A stretch of 64,000 nucleotides of DNA, taken from positions 1 to 64,000 of the forward strand of contig DAISYU010000004.1 of the NCBI GenBank assembly GCA_036825155.1. The letters are read 5' to 3'. Position numbers and translations under genes: made by a program. The first letter of the stretch is position 1; each line of letters opens with the position of its first letter. Shown here piece by piece: positions 34,769 to 44,157 of the stretch. This stretch comes from DSAD01 sp036825155 (GTDB taxonomy: Bacteria; Desulfobacterota; Desulfomonilia; UBA1062). The notes beneath the pieces are model-generated. The model saw nothing but the letters and a program-made list of their open reading frames with translations. It was not told the origin of the DNA and made no database searches.

Positions 34769-35710
34769 TCATGCAGGCTTGCTGCAGGAGATCTGATTGA
34801 GCCAGTCCCGGTACATGACCGAGAGGATCATGAAGTCTTTCTCGTTATCCACGTCCAGGGCCGCTCCTCCCACGGTGGTCTTCACAATCTTGCAGCGCAC
34901 CTTCAGGACCCGTGAAATCATTCTTTCCACCCGCTCCAGGGTCACGGGAAAGCTTATGATGTGTGCCAGCCGGACAAACCCCAGGGCATCCAGGCCGGCA
35001 GAGATCTGTAAGAGCAGGTACAGGCCCAGCGTTTTGCCGATGTTCCCGGGGCCGAGCTTGATAATCTCAATGAGTGTCTTGACGATATTGAAGAATTCTT
35101 TCTGATACCGGTATTCATATGCCTTGAGCACCAGATCGATACGCTCTAAGAGCACAAAAGGCCGTGCCATGTGAAGATTGTTCTGCCTGAAATTCCCATC
35201 CCAGGTATGAAAGGTGGCCATCTTTATCCCGGGCCTGCCTTTTCTGGGCCCGAAAAACTTCAGGATCTCTTCAGAGGTAATACCGGCAATATAGTCATAG
35301 CTTTTCATATCACACTGGGAGATAAACTCCTTGATCTCGTGGACCGATATCAGCGGGATATCACCGGAGAGAAACAGAACATGCTTGTCCCGGTACGCAC
35401 GAATGACATCATCAGTGAGTTCTCCGGTCTGCCTGTATTCGGGCAAGGTCTGGAGAAATCCCTCCCAGCCGTTTTCCGCAAGGCTTCTTTTCTGCTCCAC
35501 AATGATAACATCGAGCCCGTCGAGTGCCTCCTCAAACCTCTCCTTCGGGCCCACCACCACAATGTTCTCGATTTCTTCGCAGGCCAGGAGTACCTCGACG
35601 ATATGCCTGATGATGGGCTTGCCCGCAACATCGAGTAAGGCCTTATTCCTCTTGAATACCTTCCTGGCCGCCTTTCCATCTCCGGCAGCGATAACAGTGT
35701 CTATTCCCAT
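34769..35710 (-). CDS. MobA/GlmU-type nucleotidyltransferase family protein
   Basis: The 313-residue protein opens MGIDTVIAAGDGKAARKVFKRNKALLDVAGKPIIRHIVEVLL, which follows the NTP-transferase signature (A-G-x-G-x-x-x-R, then a K-x-L-x-x-x-x-G-K-P-(L/I)). The acidic metal pair is in LFLSGDIPLIS. The second half is helix-rich and not recognised; it has a hydrophobic stretch at about 220-245. It probably moves a nucleotide onto a sugar phosphate, polyol phosphate or cofactor. The start at 35710 fits the signature; upstream sequence is non-homologous. It stands alone, divergent from azlC. Confidence 0.75.
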   Translation of the reverse strand: MGIDTVIAAGDGKAARKVFKRNKALLDVAGKPIIRHIVEVLLACEEIENIVVVGPKERFEEALDGLDVIIVEQKRSLAENGWEGFLQTLPEYRQTGELTDDVIRAYRDKHVLFLSGDIPLISVHEIKEFISQCDMKSYDYIAGITSEEILKFFGPRKGRPGIKMATFHTWDGNFRQNNLHMARPFVLLERIDLVLKAYEYRYQKEFFNIVKTLIEIIKLGPGNIGKTLGLYLLLQISAGLDALGFVRLAHIISFPVTLERVERMISRVLKVRCKIVKTTVGGAALDVDNEKDFMILSVMYRDWLNQISCSKPA

Positions 35711-35827
35711 GCATCTCGTATGACCTAAAAATTTTTGTCCTGTCAAGAAATCAATTCACCTTGATTCCTTGACATCGGGGCAATATCCGTCTACAGCATC
35801 TCTTTATTACCCGGATTCTGTACATGT
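35708..35827. promoter_or_regulatory. Divergent intergenic region with two weak promoter candidates
   Basis: On the plus strand TTGACA at 35769-35774 is 17 bp from TACAGC (35792-35797), upstream of azlC. On the minus strand a second TTGACA at 35741-35746 lies upstream of the nucleotidyltransferase start. Both -10 elements are poor, so these calls are weak. Confidence 0.25.
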
Positions 35828-36556
35828 ATGAAAACAACTGGACACTCGTTAAGCGATGAAATGAACATGCTCCGTGCGCTTGCTGCAGCATGGCCGATCT
35901 GCCTGGGATATCTGGCCATAGGCATGGCATTCGGGGTACTGGCGAGGCAGGCAGGTCTTGCCATTTATCAGATCGCATTGATGTCCATGATCGTGTTTGC
36001 CGGGTCTGCCCAGTTCATTGCAGTTTCCATGATCACCTCCGGCGCATCCGCACTGTCCATAATCATCACCACCTTCATGGTAAACCTCAGACACCTTCTC
36101 ATGAGTTCGTCCCTCACGCTCCATCTGAAGGGAAAGAACAAGGCGATACTCTCGTTATTCGCCTACGGAGTGACCGATGAGAGCTTTGCGGTAAACCTTG
36201 GAAAATTTTTAGACGGGGACTGGTCTCTCAAAGATGCCCTCGTGGTGAACCATGTCGCAAATATCACCTGGATCATCAGCACCATCCTGGGCGGTTATGC
36301 CGGCCGGTTCATCCCGGCCGGGGCCTTCGGGATCGACTACGCCTTAACCGGAATGTTCCTGTGCCTGCTCGTGTTTCAGCTCAGGGGGAGACTGTATGTT
36401 CTCGTTTCAGTGGCAGCCGGATTGTTATCAGTGGTCTTTTACCTCATCATACCAGGCAATGCATACGTGATCATCGCCTCAGCCTTAGCCGCCACGCTCG
36501 GGGTGGCGATCAAGAGCTGGTATATGCATAAGAGAAAGCAGGACGAAGAGCAATGA
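35828..36556 (+). CDS. azlC: Branched-chain amino acid exporter subunit AzlC
   Basis: The 242-residue membrane protein has the AzlC pattern: WPICLGYLAIGMAFGVLARQAGL, FAGSAQFIAVSMI, and MVNLRHLLMSSSLTLHL, with seven or eight helices. AzlC pairs with AzlD in a large and small subunit exporter of branched-chain amino acids. The azlD gene overlaps its end (ATGA), which confirms the pair. No Shine-Dalgarno is clear before the ATG. Confidence 0.92.
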   Translation: MKTTGHSLSDEMNMLRALAAAWPICLGYLAIGMAFGVLARQAGLAIYQIALMSMIVFAGSAQFIAVSMITSGASALSIIITTFMVNLRHLLMSSSLTLHLKGKNKAILSLFAYGVTDESFAVNLGKFLDGDWSLKDALVVNHVANITWIISTILGGYAGRFIPAGAFGIDYALTGMFLCLLVFQLRGRLYVLVSVAAGLLSVVFYLIIPGNAYVIIASALAATLGVAIKSWYMHKRKQDEEQ

Positions 36557-36876
36557 CGGGCGAAGAATACATCTTATGTATCCTCGGTATGGGGCTTGTC
36601 ACCTACATACCCAGGTGGCTGCCCCTGTTTTACCTTTCAGACAAACGCCTCCCCCTGTGGCTCGTGGAATGGCTGAGCTTTATCCCGGCATGCATCTTAA
36701 GCGCCCTGATTTTTCCCTCCATCATCATCAACCCTGATACCGGATCGGTCGGATTTTTCCATCCGGAATTTCTCGTTGCAATCCCGACCTTTTTATTCGC
36801 GCTCAAAACCAGGTCTTTAGGTGGTACCGTGATTATCGGTATGACCCTGTTCTGGCTGGCGGAAAAATTTCTGTGA
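36553..36876 (+). CDS. azlD: Branched-chain amino acid exporter subunit AzlD
   Basis: The 107-residue protein has three or four helices and the AzlD pattern: MGLVTYIPRWLPLFYLSDKRLPLWLVEWLSFIPACILSALIFP. It is the small partner of AzlC. The ATG lies in the ATGA at the azlC stop. A separate exporter of the DMT type follows 55 bases later. Confidence 0.92.
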   Translation: MTGEEYILCILGMGLVTYIPRWLPLFYLSDKRLPLWLVEWLSFIPACILSALIFPSIIINPDTGSVGFFHPEFLVAIPTFLFALKTRSLGGTVIIGMTLFWLAEKFL

Positions 36877-36931
36877 CCCGGCATACGTCTGCAGTTGACT
36901 GCCCGGAACCGTCTTTGAAAGAAGGCACCCT

Positions 36932-37798
36932 ATGATCTATATTAAGCTTATCCTCACCGCCATTTTTTGGGGCGGCACGTTCATAGCCGGCAGGATCATT
37001 GCACCGGATATCGGACCCTTTTCCGGCTCATTCCTCCGGTTCGTGTTTGCCTCGGTCTTTCTCCTGGTGATCTGCCATTCACTTGAAGGGGGGCTTCCGA
37101 GACTGAAAGGTCCCCAGATACTTACGGCTGTCCTGCTCGGCCTCACAGGGGTCTTTGCATACAACGTCCTGTTCCTCGCAGGACTCAAGACCGTTTCTGC
37201 CGGCAGGGCGAGCATCATCATCGCGAACAACCCGGTATTCCTTGCCCTGTTTTCCTCCCTGATCTTCAAGGAACAGCTGAGCGTCAGGAGGGTATTCGGT
37301 ATTGTACTGAGCCTCATGGGTGCCGTGATCGCCATTACCCGAGGGAATCCTTCCATGATCTGGCAGGGTGCTGTGGGCTTCGGGGAGGTACTCATCTTCG
37401 GCTGCGTCGCAAGCTGGGTATCCTATTCGCTCATCGGGAAAAAACTCATGCAGGATATCTCTCCTGTTTCGGCAGTCACGTATTCCTCCATCTTCGGTGC
37501 ACTCTTTCTGTCTTTTCCTGCATACATGGAGGACATCACCCACAGCTTTGCCAACTATTCCTTTCTGACCTGGATGAGTATTCTCTATCTCGCCGCTTTC
37601 GGTACGGTTATCGGTTTTACCTGGTTCTATGAGGGTATCAAGACCATCGGAGCGACAAGATCCGGGGTGTTCATCAATTTTGTCCCCATAAGCGCAATCC
37701 TTATGGCGTTTGTCATCCTCGGCGAGAAAATGGATATCTCTTTAGTCTTCGGCGTTACCCTGGTAACCTTGGGGGTATTCCTCACCAACAGGGAATAG
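36932..37798 (+). CDS. EamA-family (DMT) transporter
   Basis: The 288-residue protein has ten hydrophobic helices in two EamA repeats (about 5-130 and 145-285). The first opens LTAIFWGGTFIAGRIIAPDIGPFSGSFLRFV and ends with VFGIVLSLMGAVIAITRG; the second ends with the same kind of helix, LVFGVTLVTLGVFLTNR. Family members export or import metabolites, often amino acids. The substrate cannot be read from sequence. It is probably in one unit with azlCD. Confidence 0.88.
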   Translation: MIYIKLILTAIFWGGTFIAGRIIAPDIGPFSGSFLRFVFASVFLLVICHSLEGGLPRLKGPQILTAVLLGLTGVFAYNVLFLAGLKTVSAGRASIIIANNPVFLALFSSLIFKEQLSVRRVFGIVLSLMGAVIAITRGNPSMIWQGAVGFGEVLIFGCVASWVSYSLIGKKLMQDISPVSAVTYSSIFGALFLSFPAYMEDITHSFANYSFLTWMSILYLAAFGTVIGFTWFYEGIKTIGATRSGVFINFVPISAILMAFVILGEKMDISLVFGVTLVTLGVFLTNRE

Positions 37799-37985
37799 CG
37801 GTTTCCGTACGATATCCTCCTGTAGCCTGTATGCATATGAAATATTTCCCGATGCATCCGTCTTGCCTTTCCATTGCCTTTTATCAATAGATACATTCCT
37901 ACCCCTTGACTTTGTCTATAAGGGCGCGTACTTTTTTAGTATCGATTAATATCTATCTCACATAGTAGAAAGAGGAGGATGGAGG

Positions 37986-39572
37986 ATGAAGAAATCTCTT
38001 TGGTTTATTATCGGGCTTGTCATTATTGCCATCATCGTGGTCATGACAATGCAGAAGAAAGAAGAAGGAGAAGTGGCACTTGCCGGAAAGACCTTGAAGC
38101 TGGCCATGGATGCGGACCCGGTATCACTGGATCCCCATGTACAGCTCTCCGGCGGAATGCTTCAATACTCCCATATGGTTTTTGACCCGCTCATCCGCTG
38201 GACAAAGACCATGGACCTCGAGCCGAGACTCGCTACGAGATGGGAACGCATCGACGATAATACCATGCGGTTCTTCCTGCGCGAGGGTGTGAAATTCCAC
38301 AGCGGCAATCCCTTTACGGCAAAGGATGTGAAGTGGACCGTGGAACGGCTGAAGAAGAGCCAGGATTTCAAAGGCCTGTTCGAACCCTTTGAAGGGGTGA
38401 ATGTCATTGATGACTATACCTGCGACCTGGTGACCAAAAAGCCCTACTCCCTGGTTCTCAACATGGCAACCTATATCTTCCCCATGGACAGTGCCTTCTA
38501 CACCGGGACTGACGAGTCAGGGAATCCCAAGGATGCCATTGTCAAAACAGGCCCTTCCTTCGCCCTTTCCCATGAATCCGGCACCGGGAAATATATGGTA
38601 ACCAAGAGAGAACAGGGTGTGGAGACCGTATTCGAGGCGTTTGCGGACTACTGGGATATCAATTCCCCGGGCAATGTGGACAAGATTGTCCTTACCCCTA
38701 TCAAGAACGATGCAACCAGGGTGGCGGCGCTGCTCTCGGGTGACGTGGACTTCATCATGCCGGTACCTCCCCAGGATTATGACCGGGTTGCAAACAGCGA
38801 GAATTCGCAGCTGATAACCATGTCCGGGAGCAGGATCATCACCTTCCAGCTCAATCAGAACAGGCGTCCCGAGTTCAAAGATCCCAAGGTGCGCCTGGCC
38901 ATTGTCTATGCCGTCAACAACGAGGGGATCGTGGAGACTATCATGAAGGGAACGGCCACTGCCGCCGCCCAGCAGGCGCCCGTGGGCTTCGCCGGATACA
39001 AGCCCGACCTCAAACCCCGGTATGACCTGGAAAAGGCACAGGCGCTCATGAAAGAGGCCGGCTATGCAGATGGATTTACCTGTTCCATGATCGCGCCGAA
39101 CAATCGTTATGTCAACGACGAGAAGATCTCAGAGGCCGTGGTTTCCATGCTGGCCAAGATCAATATCAAGGTAAACCTCAAGACCATGCCCAAGGCCCAG
39201 TACTGGGATGAGTTCGATGCCCAGGTGGCCGACATACAGATGATAGGTTGGCATCCTGACACCGAGGACTCGGCTAACTACTCAGAATTCCTCGTGATGT
39301 GTCCGAACAAGGAAACCGGCTACGGCCAGTACAACAGCGGAAACTACTGCAACCCCAAGGTAGACGAACTTGTACTCGCAAGCCAGACCGAGACAGACCC
39401 GGACAAACGCTCGGCCATGCTGCAGGAGGTGGAGCAGATCCTCTACGACGACGCGGCATACGTTCCGCTCCACTGGCAGAATCTCTCATGGGCGGGTAAG
39501 AAAAACCTCAATATCGAACCCATTGTCAATGTGATGAACTTCCCCTATTTCGGAGACCTGGTGCTCGATTAA
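37986..39572 (+). CDS. Dipeptide/oligopeptide-type ABC transporter, substrate-binding protein
   Basis: The 528-residue family 5 solute-binding protein has DADPVSLDPHVQLSGG near the N-terminus, FHSGNPFTAKDVKWTVERL, YAVNNEGIVE, and a C-terminal Trp-rich end (YVPLHWQNLSWA). The first 22 residues are a hydrophobic helix without lipobox or clear cleavage site, so it may be membrane-anchored in the periplasm. GGAGGATGGAGG precedes the ATG. It heads five genes for the full transporter. A stem-loop follows its stop. The substrate (peptide, nickel or other) is not set. Confidence 0.9.
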   Translation: MKKSLWFIIGLVIIAIIVVMTMQKKEEGEVALAGKTLKLAMDADPVSLDPHVQLSGGMLQYSHMVFDPLIRWTKTMDLEPRLATRWERIDDNTMRFFLREGVKFHSGNPFTAKDVKWTVERLKKSQDFKGLFEPFEGVNVIDDYTCDLVTKKPYSLVLNMATYIFPMDSAFYTGTDESGNPKDAIVKTGPSFALSHESGTGKYMVTKREQGVETVFEAFADYWDINSPGNVDKIVLTPIKNDATRVAALLSGDVDFIMPVPPQDYDRVANSENSQLITMSGSRIITFQLNQNRRPEFKDPKVRLAIVYAVNNEGIVETIMKGTATAAAQQAPVGFAGYKPDLKPRYDLEKAQALMKEAGYADGFTCSMIAPNNRYVNDEKISEAVVSMLAKINIKVNLKTMPKAQYWDEFDAQVADIQMIGWHPDTEDSANYSEFLVMCPNKETGYGQYNSGNYCNPKVDELVLASQTETDPDKRSAMLQEVEQILYDDAAYVPLHWQNLSWAGKKNLNIEPIVNVMNFPYFGDLVLD

Positions 39573-39605
39573 TCCTGATGTAATCTGATCATTCGGGAAG
39601 AAGAC

Positions 39606-39639
39606 ACAGGAGCATATATCTGTTGATATATGCTCCTGT
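39606..39639. terminator. Perfect 15-bp stem-loop after the substrate-binding protein gene
   Basis: ACAGGAGCATATATC and GATATATGCTCCTGT pair perfectly over 15 bp around the loop TGTT. It lies 34 bases after the stop of the binding-protein gene and 20 before dppB. There is no long T-tract. Position and form fit an intra-operon element that holds the binding-protein transcript stable and lowers downstream expression, as known for other transporter operons. Confidence 0.55.
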
Positions 39640-39659
39640 TTATGCAACTAGATGGATTG

Positions 39660-40634
39660 ATGTTTGCCTTTACCGTAAGAAGAATCACCCAGGGCATCTT
39701 TGTAATGCTCGTGATAAGCTTTCTGTGTTTTACCATCCAGCACGCCATTGGCGATCCTGTCCGTGACATCGTGGGCATCTCGGTTTCCGCAGCCGAGCGG
39801 GAGGCCCTGCGGGAAAAGATGGGGCTGAACGACCCGTTTCTTACCCAGTATGTCCGATTCCTGGGCAAGGCTGTTCAGGGCGATGTAGGGATGTCGTTCT
39901 TCTTCAAGAAACCCGCATTGAAGGTCATCCTGGCAAAGGCCCCGGCAACACTCGAGCTTGTTTTCGTCAGTTCTCTTATCATTATCTTTGCCTCTGTTCC
40001 GCTCGGGATCTACTGTGCCATCAAGCCCAGAAGCATCTTGTCCCGCACCATTATGGGCCTGAGCATTGTAGGGGTTTCCATACCGGTCTTTCTCACTGCC
40101 ATCATGCTCATCTATATTTTTTCCGTGGAACTGCACTGGCTTCCTTCCTATGGACGGGGACAGCTCGTGTACATCGGCGGGTGGGGAAGCGGCCTGTTAA
40201 CCCTTGACGGGTGGAAACATCTGATCCTGCCGAGTATCGCCCTGTCCTCCATTATGCTCCCCCTGTTCATCCGGCTCATCCGCTCCCAGATGATGGAGAT
40301 CCTTGAAACGGAGTACATCAAGTTCGCCTGGGCAAAAGGGCTCCGAAAAAGACGTATCTGGTTCATACATGCCTTCAAGAACACGCTGCTCCCGGTCATC
40401 ACCGTGGGCGGAGTGCAGCTGGGGACCATGATCGCGTTCACCATCCTGACCGAGACGGTCTTCCAGTGGCAGGGTCTTGGCTTTCTGTTCATAGAGGCAG
40501 TGGAACGTGCAGACACGACCCTGCTCGTTGCCTATCTCATGGTGGTGGGAGTCATATTCGTGGTGGTCAACACCATCGTGGATATCATATACGGCCTGGT
40601 CAACCCCATGGTGAGGATACAGGGGAGCAAGTAA
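39660..40634 (+). CDS. dppB: ABC transporter permease, DppB-like
   Basis: The 324-residue inner-membrane protein has six helices and the BPD_transp_1 domain. The EAA-type loop is ETEYIKFAWAKGLRKRRIWFIHAFKNTLLPVI. It starts with the typical N-terminal helix (MFAFTVRRITQGIFVMLVISFLCF). I choose the ATG at 39660; upstream in-frame codons overlap the stem-loop. It shares TAATG with the next permease. Confidence 0.93.
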   Translation: MFAFTVRRITQGIFVMLVISFLCFTIQHAIGDPVRDIVGISVSAAEREALREKMGLNDPFLTQYVRFLGKAVQGDVGMSFFFKKPALKVILAKAPATLELVFVSSLIIIFASVPLGIYCAIKPRSILSRTIMGLSIVGVSIPVFLTAIMLIYIFSVELHWLPSYGRGQLVYIGGWGSGLLTLDGWKHLILPSIALSSIMLPLFIRLIRSQMMEILETEYIKFAWAKGLRKRRIWFIHAFKNTLLPVITVGGVQLGTMIAFTILTETVFQWQGLGFLFIEAVERADTTLLVAYLMVVGVIFVVVNTIVDIIYGLVNPMVRIQGSK

Positions 40635-41551
40635 TGGGAAGATTAAAACGCATCAGGCAATCGTACATGCTCTACAGTTTTTTAAGGGATCCTGTTGCCA
40701 TGATCTGTTTTATCATCCTGTGTTTCCTTTTTATGGTAAGCTTCCTTTCTCCTGTAATAGCACCCCACAATCCCTATGAGTCCGCCTCCATCAATGTGCT
40801 CAACGCTGAAATGCCTCCCATGTGGATGGAGAAAGGCACGGCCGAGTTTATCCTGGGAACCGACAGTCAGGGAAGAGACCTGTTGAGCACCCTGCTCTAC
40901 GGAATGCGCATCTCCATTATCATCGGCTGTTTTGCAGTGCTCCTGCAGGCATTCCTGGGCGTTCTTATCGGGCTGACCTCCGGATACCTCGGAGGCAGAA
41001 TCGACTCCTTCCTCATGCGCATGGCAGACGTACAGCTCTCATTCTCCACCATGATGGTGGCCATCTTCTTGAGTGCCATATTCCAGGCGGCGTTCGGGGT
41101 TGCCATGTACGAGAGGTTTGCCGTTCCCATGCTCGTTTTAGTGATCGGTCTTGCGGAATGGCCCCAGTATGCCCGCACGGTGCGGGCATCCGTTCTGGCG
41201 GAAAAAAAGAAGGAATATGTTGAGGCTGCGCGGGTTATCGGGTTTAATACACAGCGGATCATGTGGCGGCATATCCTGCCCAATACGCTGTCCCCGGTTC
41301 TCGTGATCTCAACGGTCCAGGTGGCCAACGCCATCATGAGCGAAGCTGCACTGTCGTTCCTGGGGCTGGGCATGCCAGTTACCAGGCCCTCTTTAGGATC
41401 GCTCATCAACTCCGGCTTTGAATTCATCTTCTCGGGTTCATGGTGGATTACCCTGTTCCCGGGCATCTTCCTCGTCATACTCATACTCGTTATCAATCTG
41501 TTGGGTGACTGGCTCAGGGACGTGCTCAACCCGAAACTATACAAAGGATAG
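40634..41551 (+). CDS. dppC: ABC transporter permease, DppC-like
   Basis: The 305-residue inner-membrane protein pairs with DppB. It has the DppC opening (N-terminal helix, then LSPVIAPHNPYE), FILGTDSQGRDLLSTLLYGMRIS and the EAA loop AEKKKEYVEAARVIGFNTQRIMWRHILPNTLSPV. The ATG overlaps the dppB stop by one base; an earlier in-frame ATG is inside dppB. It is followed after three bases by the first ATPase gene. Confidence 0.94.
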   Translation: MGRLKRIRQSYMLYSFLRDPVAMICFIILCFLFMVSFLSPVIAPHNPYESASINVLNAEMPPMWMEKGTAEFILGTDSQGRDLLSTLLYGMRISIIIGCFAVLLQAFLGVLIGLTSGYLGGRIDSFLMRMADVQLSFSTMMVAIFLSAIFQAAFGVAMYERFAVPMLVLVIGLAEWPQYARTVRASVLAEKKKEYVEAARVIGFNTQRIMWRHILPNTLSPVLVISTVQVANAIMSEAALSFLGLGMPVTRPSLGSLINSGFEFIFSGSWWITLFPGIFLVILILVINLLGDWLRDVLNPKLYKG

Positions 41552-41554
41552 GCA

Positions 41555-42541
41555 ATGGAGCACCTGCTGGAACTTGAAGAAGTCGTGGTTCGATTCGCAC
41601 TTCGCTTCGGTGACCTGACCGCTGTGGACGGGGTGAGTTTTTCCCTCAACCCCGGGGAACGGATGGGCCTCGTGGGTGAGAGCGGTGCCGGCAAATCCGT
41701 GACCGGCTTTTCCATAATCGATCTCATCAGCAAGCCGGGATACATCGCATCCGGACGAATCCTCTTCGAGGGTAAAGATCTTGCACACCTCAGCGAGGAA
41801 GAGATGCGGATCATCAGGGGTAACAGGATCAGTATGATCTTCCAGGACCCTATGATGACGCTCAACCCGGTACTGACCATAGGGACCCAGATGGTGGAGA
41901 CGCTGCAGGCCCATATGGATATCAGCGAGGAAGAAGCCGGCAGGATCGCCCTCGAGAAATTGAGAAAGGTGCATATCCCCTCACCTGAAAAGAGACTGGA
42001 CCAGTATCCCCATGAATTCTCTGGCGGGATGAGGCAACGGATTGTCATTGCCATCGCCCTGCTCACCGACCCGTCACTCATCATTGCCGATGAGCCCACA
42101 ACAGCCCTGGATGTGACTATCCAGGCAGAGATACTCGATCTCCTCCTGGAGCTGTGTAAGTCGGAAAAGACCGGCCTTATCCTCATCACCCATGATCTCG
42201 CCGTGGTATCCCAGATAACACAGAAGATAGCGGTCATGTACGCCGGCAAGATTGTGGAGATGGGCGATACCGGCACCATCATCAGCGATCCGAAACACCC
42301 CTACACACAGGGACTGATCAATGCCCTGCCCGGCAGCGATCACCTGGGCAAACGGCTGAACCAGATCCCGGGGATGATGCCCTCTCTCTTCAGTATACCG
42401 CCTGGATGTTCATTCCATCCCAGGTGTCCACTGCGCATGGATGTCTGTGAAAAGCACGTACCACCATTTACCTATTATGAAAAATACAACAGGTCGGTGG
42501 CTTGCTACCTGATGGACCAGGATTCAAAGGGGGATCTATGA
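41555..42541 (+). CDS. dppD: ABC transporter ATP-binding protein, DppD-like
   Basis: The 328-residue cytoplasmic ATPase has Walker A GESGAGKS, the Q-loop region, signature FSGGMRQR, Walker B LIIADEPTTALDV and the switch His (LITHDLAV). A C-terminal oligopeptide-transporter extension has a Cys-rich end (PPGCSFHPRCPLRMDVCEKH). The Cys pattern CxnCxnC near the end is usual in this family and may hold an iron-sulphur cluster. It shares ATGA with dppF. Confidence 0.95.
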   Translation: MEHLLELEEVVVRFALRFGDLTAVDGVSFSLNPGERMGLVGESGAGKSVTGFSIIDLISKPGYIASGRILFEGKDLAHLSEEEMRIIRGNRISMIFQDPMMTLNPVLTIGTQMVETLQAHMDISEEEAGRIALEKLRKVHIPSPEKRLDQYPHEFSGGMRQRIVIAIALLTDPSLIIADEPTTALDVTIQAEILDLLLELCKSEKTGLILITHDLAVVSQITQKIAVMYAGKIVEMGDTGTIISDPKHPYTQGLINALPGSDHLGKRLNQIPGMMPSLFSIPPGCSFHPRCPLRMDVCEKHVPPFTYYEKYNRSVACYLMDQDSKGDL

Positions 42542-43554
42542 ACCGGGCAGTTCCCCTGCTTGATGTGCAGAATCTTACCAAGCACTTCGATATATCGGGC
42601 GGGTTCTTAGAGCAGCTCCGGCTGGAAAACATGCGCATCAATCTCAAGAAAACCATCGTTCACGCACTCAATGACGTGAGCCTGTCCATCTTTTCCGGGG
42701 AGACCTTCTCTGTCGTGGGAGAGTCCGGTTGCGGGAAATCTACCCTTGGAAGGGCGGTACTCGGCCTGTACCCCATAGACGGTGGACAGATATTCTACTT
42801 AGGAAAGAGGATCGACAGCAAAAATTCACGGCAGATGCTCCCGTACCGCAGAAAGATGCAGATGGTCTTTCAGGATCCCTATGCATCCCTGAACCCCCGC
42901 ATGAAGGTGGAACAGACACTGATGGAACCCATGCTTTTCCATAATCCCGGCATCTCAGCTGCACAAGCGAAAGAACGGGTTTCGGAGGTAATGGAGCAGG
43001 TGGGTGTGGACCCGAGTTGGGCTTCACGGTACCCTCATGAATTCTCCGGCGGTCAGCGTCAAAGGATCAGCATCGCCAGGGCCTTGATGGTGGAGCCGGA
43101 ATTCATCGTGGCGGACGAGCCTATCTCTGCACTGGACGTATCCATTCAGGCGCAGATCCTCAATCTGTTCATGGATGCCCAGGAAGACCGCGGGCTGACC
43201 TACATGTTCATAACCCATGATATGTCTGTTGTGAAACATATCAGCACCCGTGTTGCCGTGATGTACCTGGGAACCATCTGCGAGCTGGCAAAAACAGAAG
43301 AGCTCTTCTCACATCCGCGCCATCCATACACAAAAGCGCTCTTGAGCGCCATCCCGGTCCTGGGGACAAAGAAGGCCGATCACATCAAACTCAAAGGAGA
43401 GGTCCCCACTCCCATCGAGCTCCCGTCCGGATGTGTCTTCCACAACCGGTGCCCGTATGCCTTTGACAGATGTTCAGCAGAGATACCAGGCATGGCTGAA
43501 TACGATTCGGGAAGACTCATCGCATGCCACGGCGTTGAAGAAGGGAAGATCTGA
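42538..43554 (+). CDS. dppF: ABC transporter ATP-binding protein, DppF-like
   Basis: The 338-residue ATPase has Walker A GESGCGKS, signature FSGGQRQRISIA, Walker B FIVADEPISALDV and the switch His (FITHDMSV). A C-terminal Cys-containing tail (SGCVFHNRCPYAFDRC) matches its partner. An unusual insert of about 20 residues before Walker A (EQLRLENMRINLKKTIVHALND) carries extra charge. The start at 42538 is the ATGA overlap. It ends the transporter operon. Confidence 0.94.
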   Translation: MNRAVPLLDVQNLTKHFDISGGFLEQLRLENMRINLKKTIVHALNDVSLSIFSGETFSVVGESGCGKSTLGRAVLGLYPIDGGQIFYLGKRIDSKNSRQMLPYRRKMQMVFQDPYASLNPRMKVEQTLMEPMLFHNPGISAAQAKERVSEVMEQVGVDPSWASRYPHEFSGGQRQRISIARALMVEPEFIVADEPISALDVSIQAQILNLFMDAQEDRGLTYMFITHDMSVVKHISTRVAVMYLGTICELAKTEELFSHPRHPYTKALLSAIPVLGTKKADHIKLKGEVPTPIELPSGCVFHNRCPYAFDRCSAEIPGMAEYDSGRLIACHGVEEGKI

Positions 43555-43654
43555 TCCTGGGAGATTGCATTCTCAAACATCGCCTCGAAAGGGCCTGGAT
43601 GAATCCATCGCGAATAAAAGTTATAATAATCGATGATGATTGCTTGATCAACAC

Positions 43655-43683
43655 TTGACATCCACCCCTTCATCAGCTATATC
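43655..43683 (+). promoter_or_regulatory. Sigma-70 promoter of rplM-rpsI
   Basis: TTGACA (43655-43660) and TATATC (43678-43683) are 17 bp apart, 34 bases before the L13 start. The -35 is perfect and the -10 is 4 of 6. This gives a leader of about 25 bases with TAAGGAG just before the ATG. Confidence 0.6.
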
Positions 43684-43716
43684 CGAGCCCTATTTAGCGG
43701 TTAAGGAGTTACATGT

Positions 43717-44145
43717 ATGAGTACATTCAGCGCAAAAAAGGGTGAGGTCCCGAGAAATTGGGTGCTCGTCGATGCAACGGACAAGGTGCTGGGAAGGCTG
43801 GCAGCTGATGTTGCATCCATCCTGCGGGGAAAAACAAAACCTGAGTACACGCCTCACACCGATGTTGGCGATTTTGTCGTGATTGTCAATGCGGACAAGG
43901 TGAAGCTCACAGGCAACAAGCTGGATCAGAAGATGTACTATCATCACAGCGGGTATGTCGGCGGGATCAAAGGAAAATCTGCCAAGCAGATTCTCGAGAA
44001 GAACCCCGAAGAGATCATCAAGCATGCAGTCAAGGGTATGCTCCCCAAGAACAGTCTCGGAAGATCTATGTTCAAGAAGCTCAAGGTCTATGCAGGAGAG
44101 CAACACCCACACGAAGCTCAGATGCCTCAAGAGATTAATCTATAA
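43717..44145 (+). CDS. rplM: 50S ribosomal protein L13
   Basis: The 142-residue protein follows L13 from the start (WVLVDATDKVLGRLAADVASILRGK) through DFVVIVNADKVKLTGNKLDQKMYYHHSGYVGG and HAVKGMLPKNSLGRSMFKKLKVYAGEQHPHEAQ. TAAGGAG lies before the ATG. It is paired with rpsI 12 bp downstream, as in nearly all bacteria. Confidence 0.97.
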   Translation: MSTFSAKKGEVPRNWVLVDATDKVLGRLAADVASILRGKTKPEYTPHTDVGDFVVIVNADKVKLTGNKLDQKMYYHHSGYVGGIKGKSAKQILEKNPEEIIKHAVKGMLPKNSLGRSMFKKLKVYAGEQHPHEAQMPQEINL

Positions 44146-44157
44146 GAGAGGATATTT

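Noticed and set aside
40897..42282. 461-codon open frame on the minus strand
   Set aside because: It lies opposite dppC and dppD, which have clear family motifs. Ser/Ile-rich content and no ribosome-binding site mark it as antisense noise.
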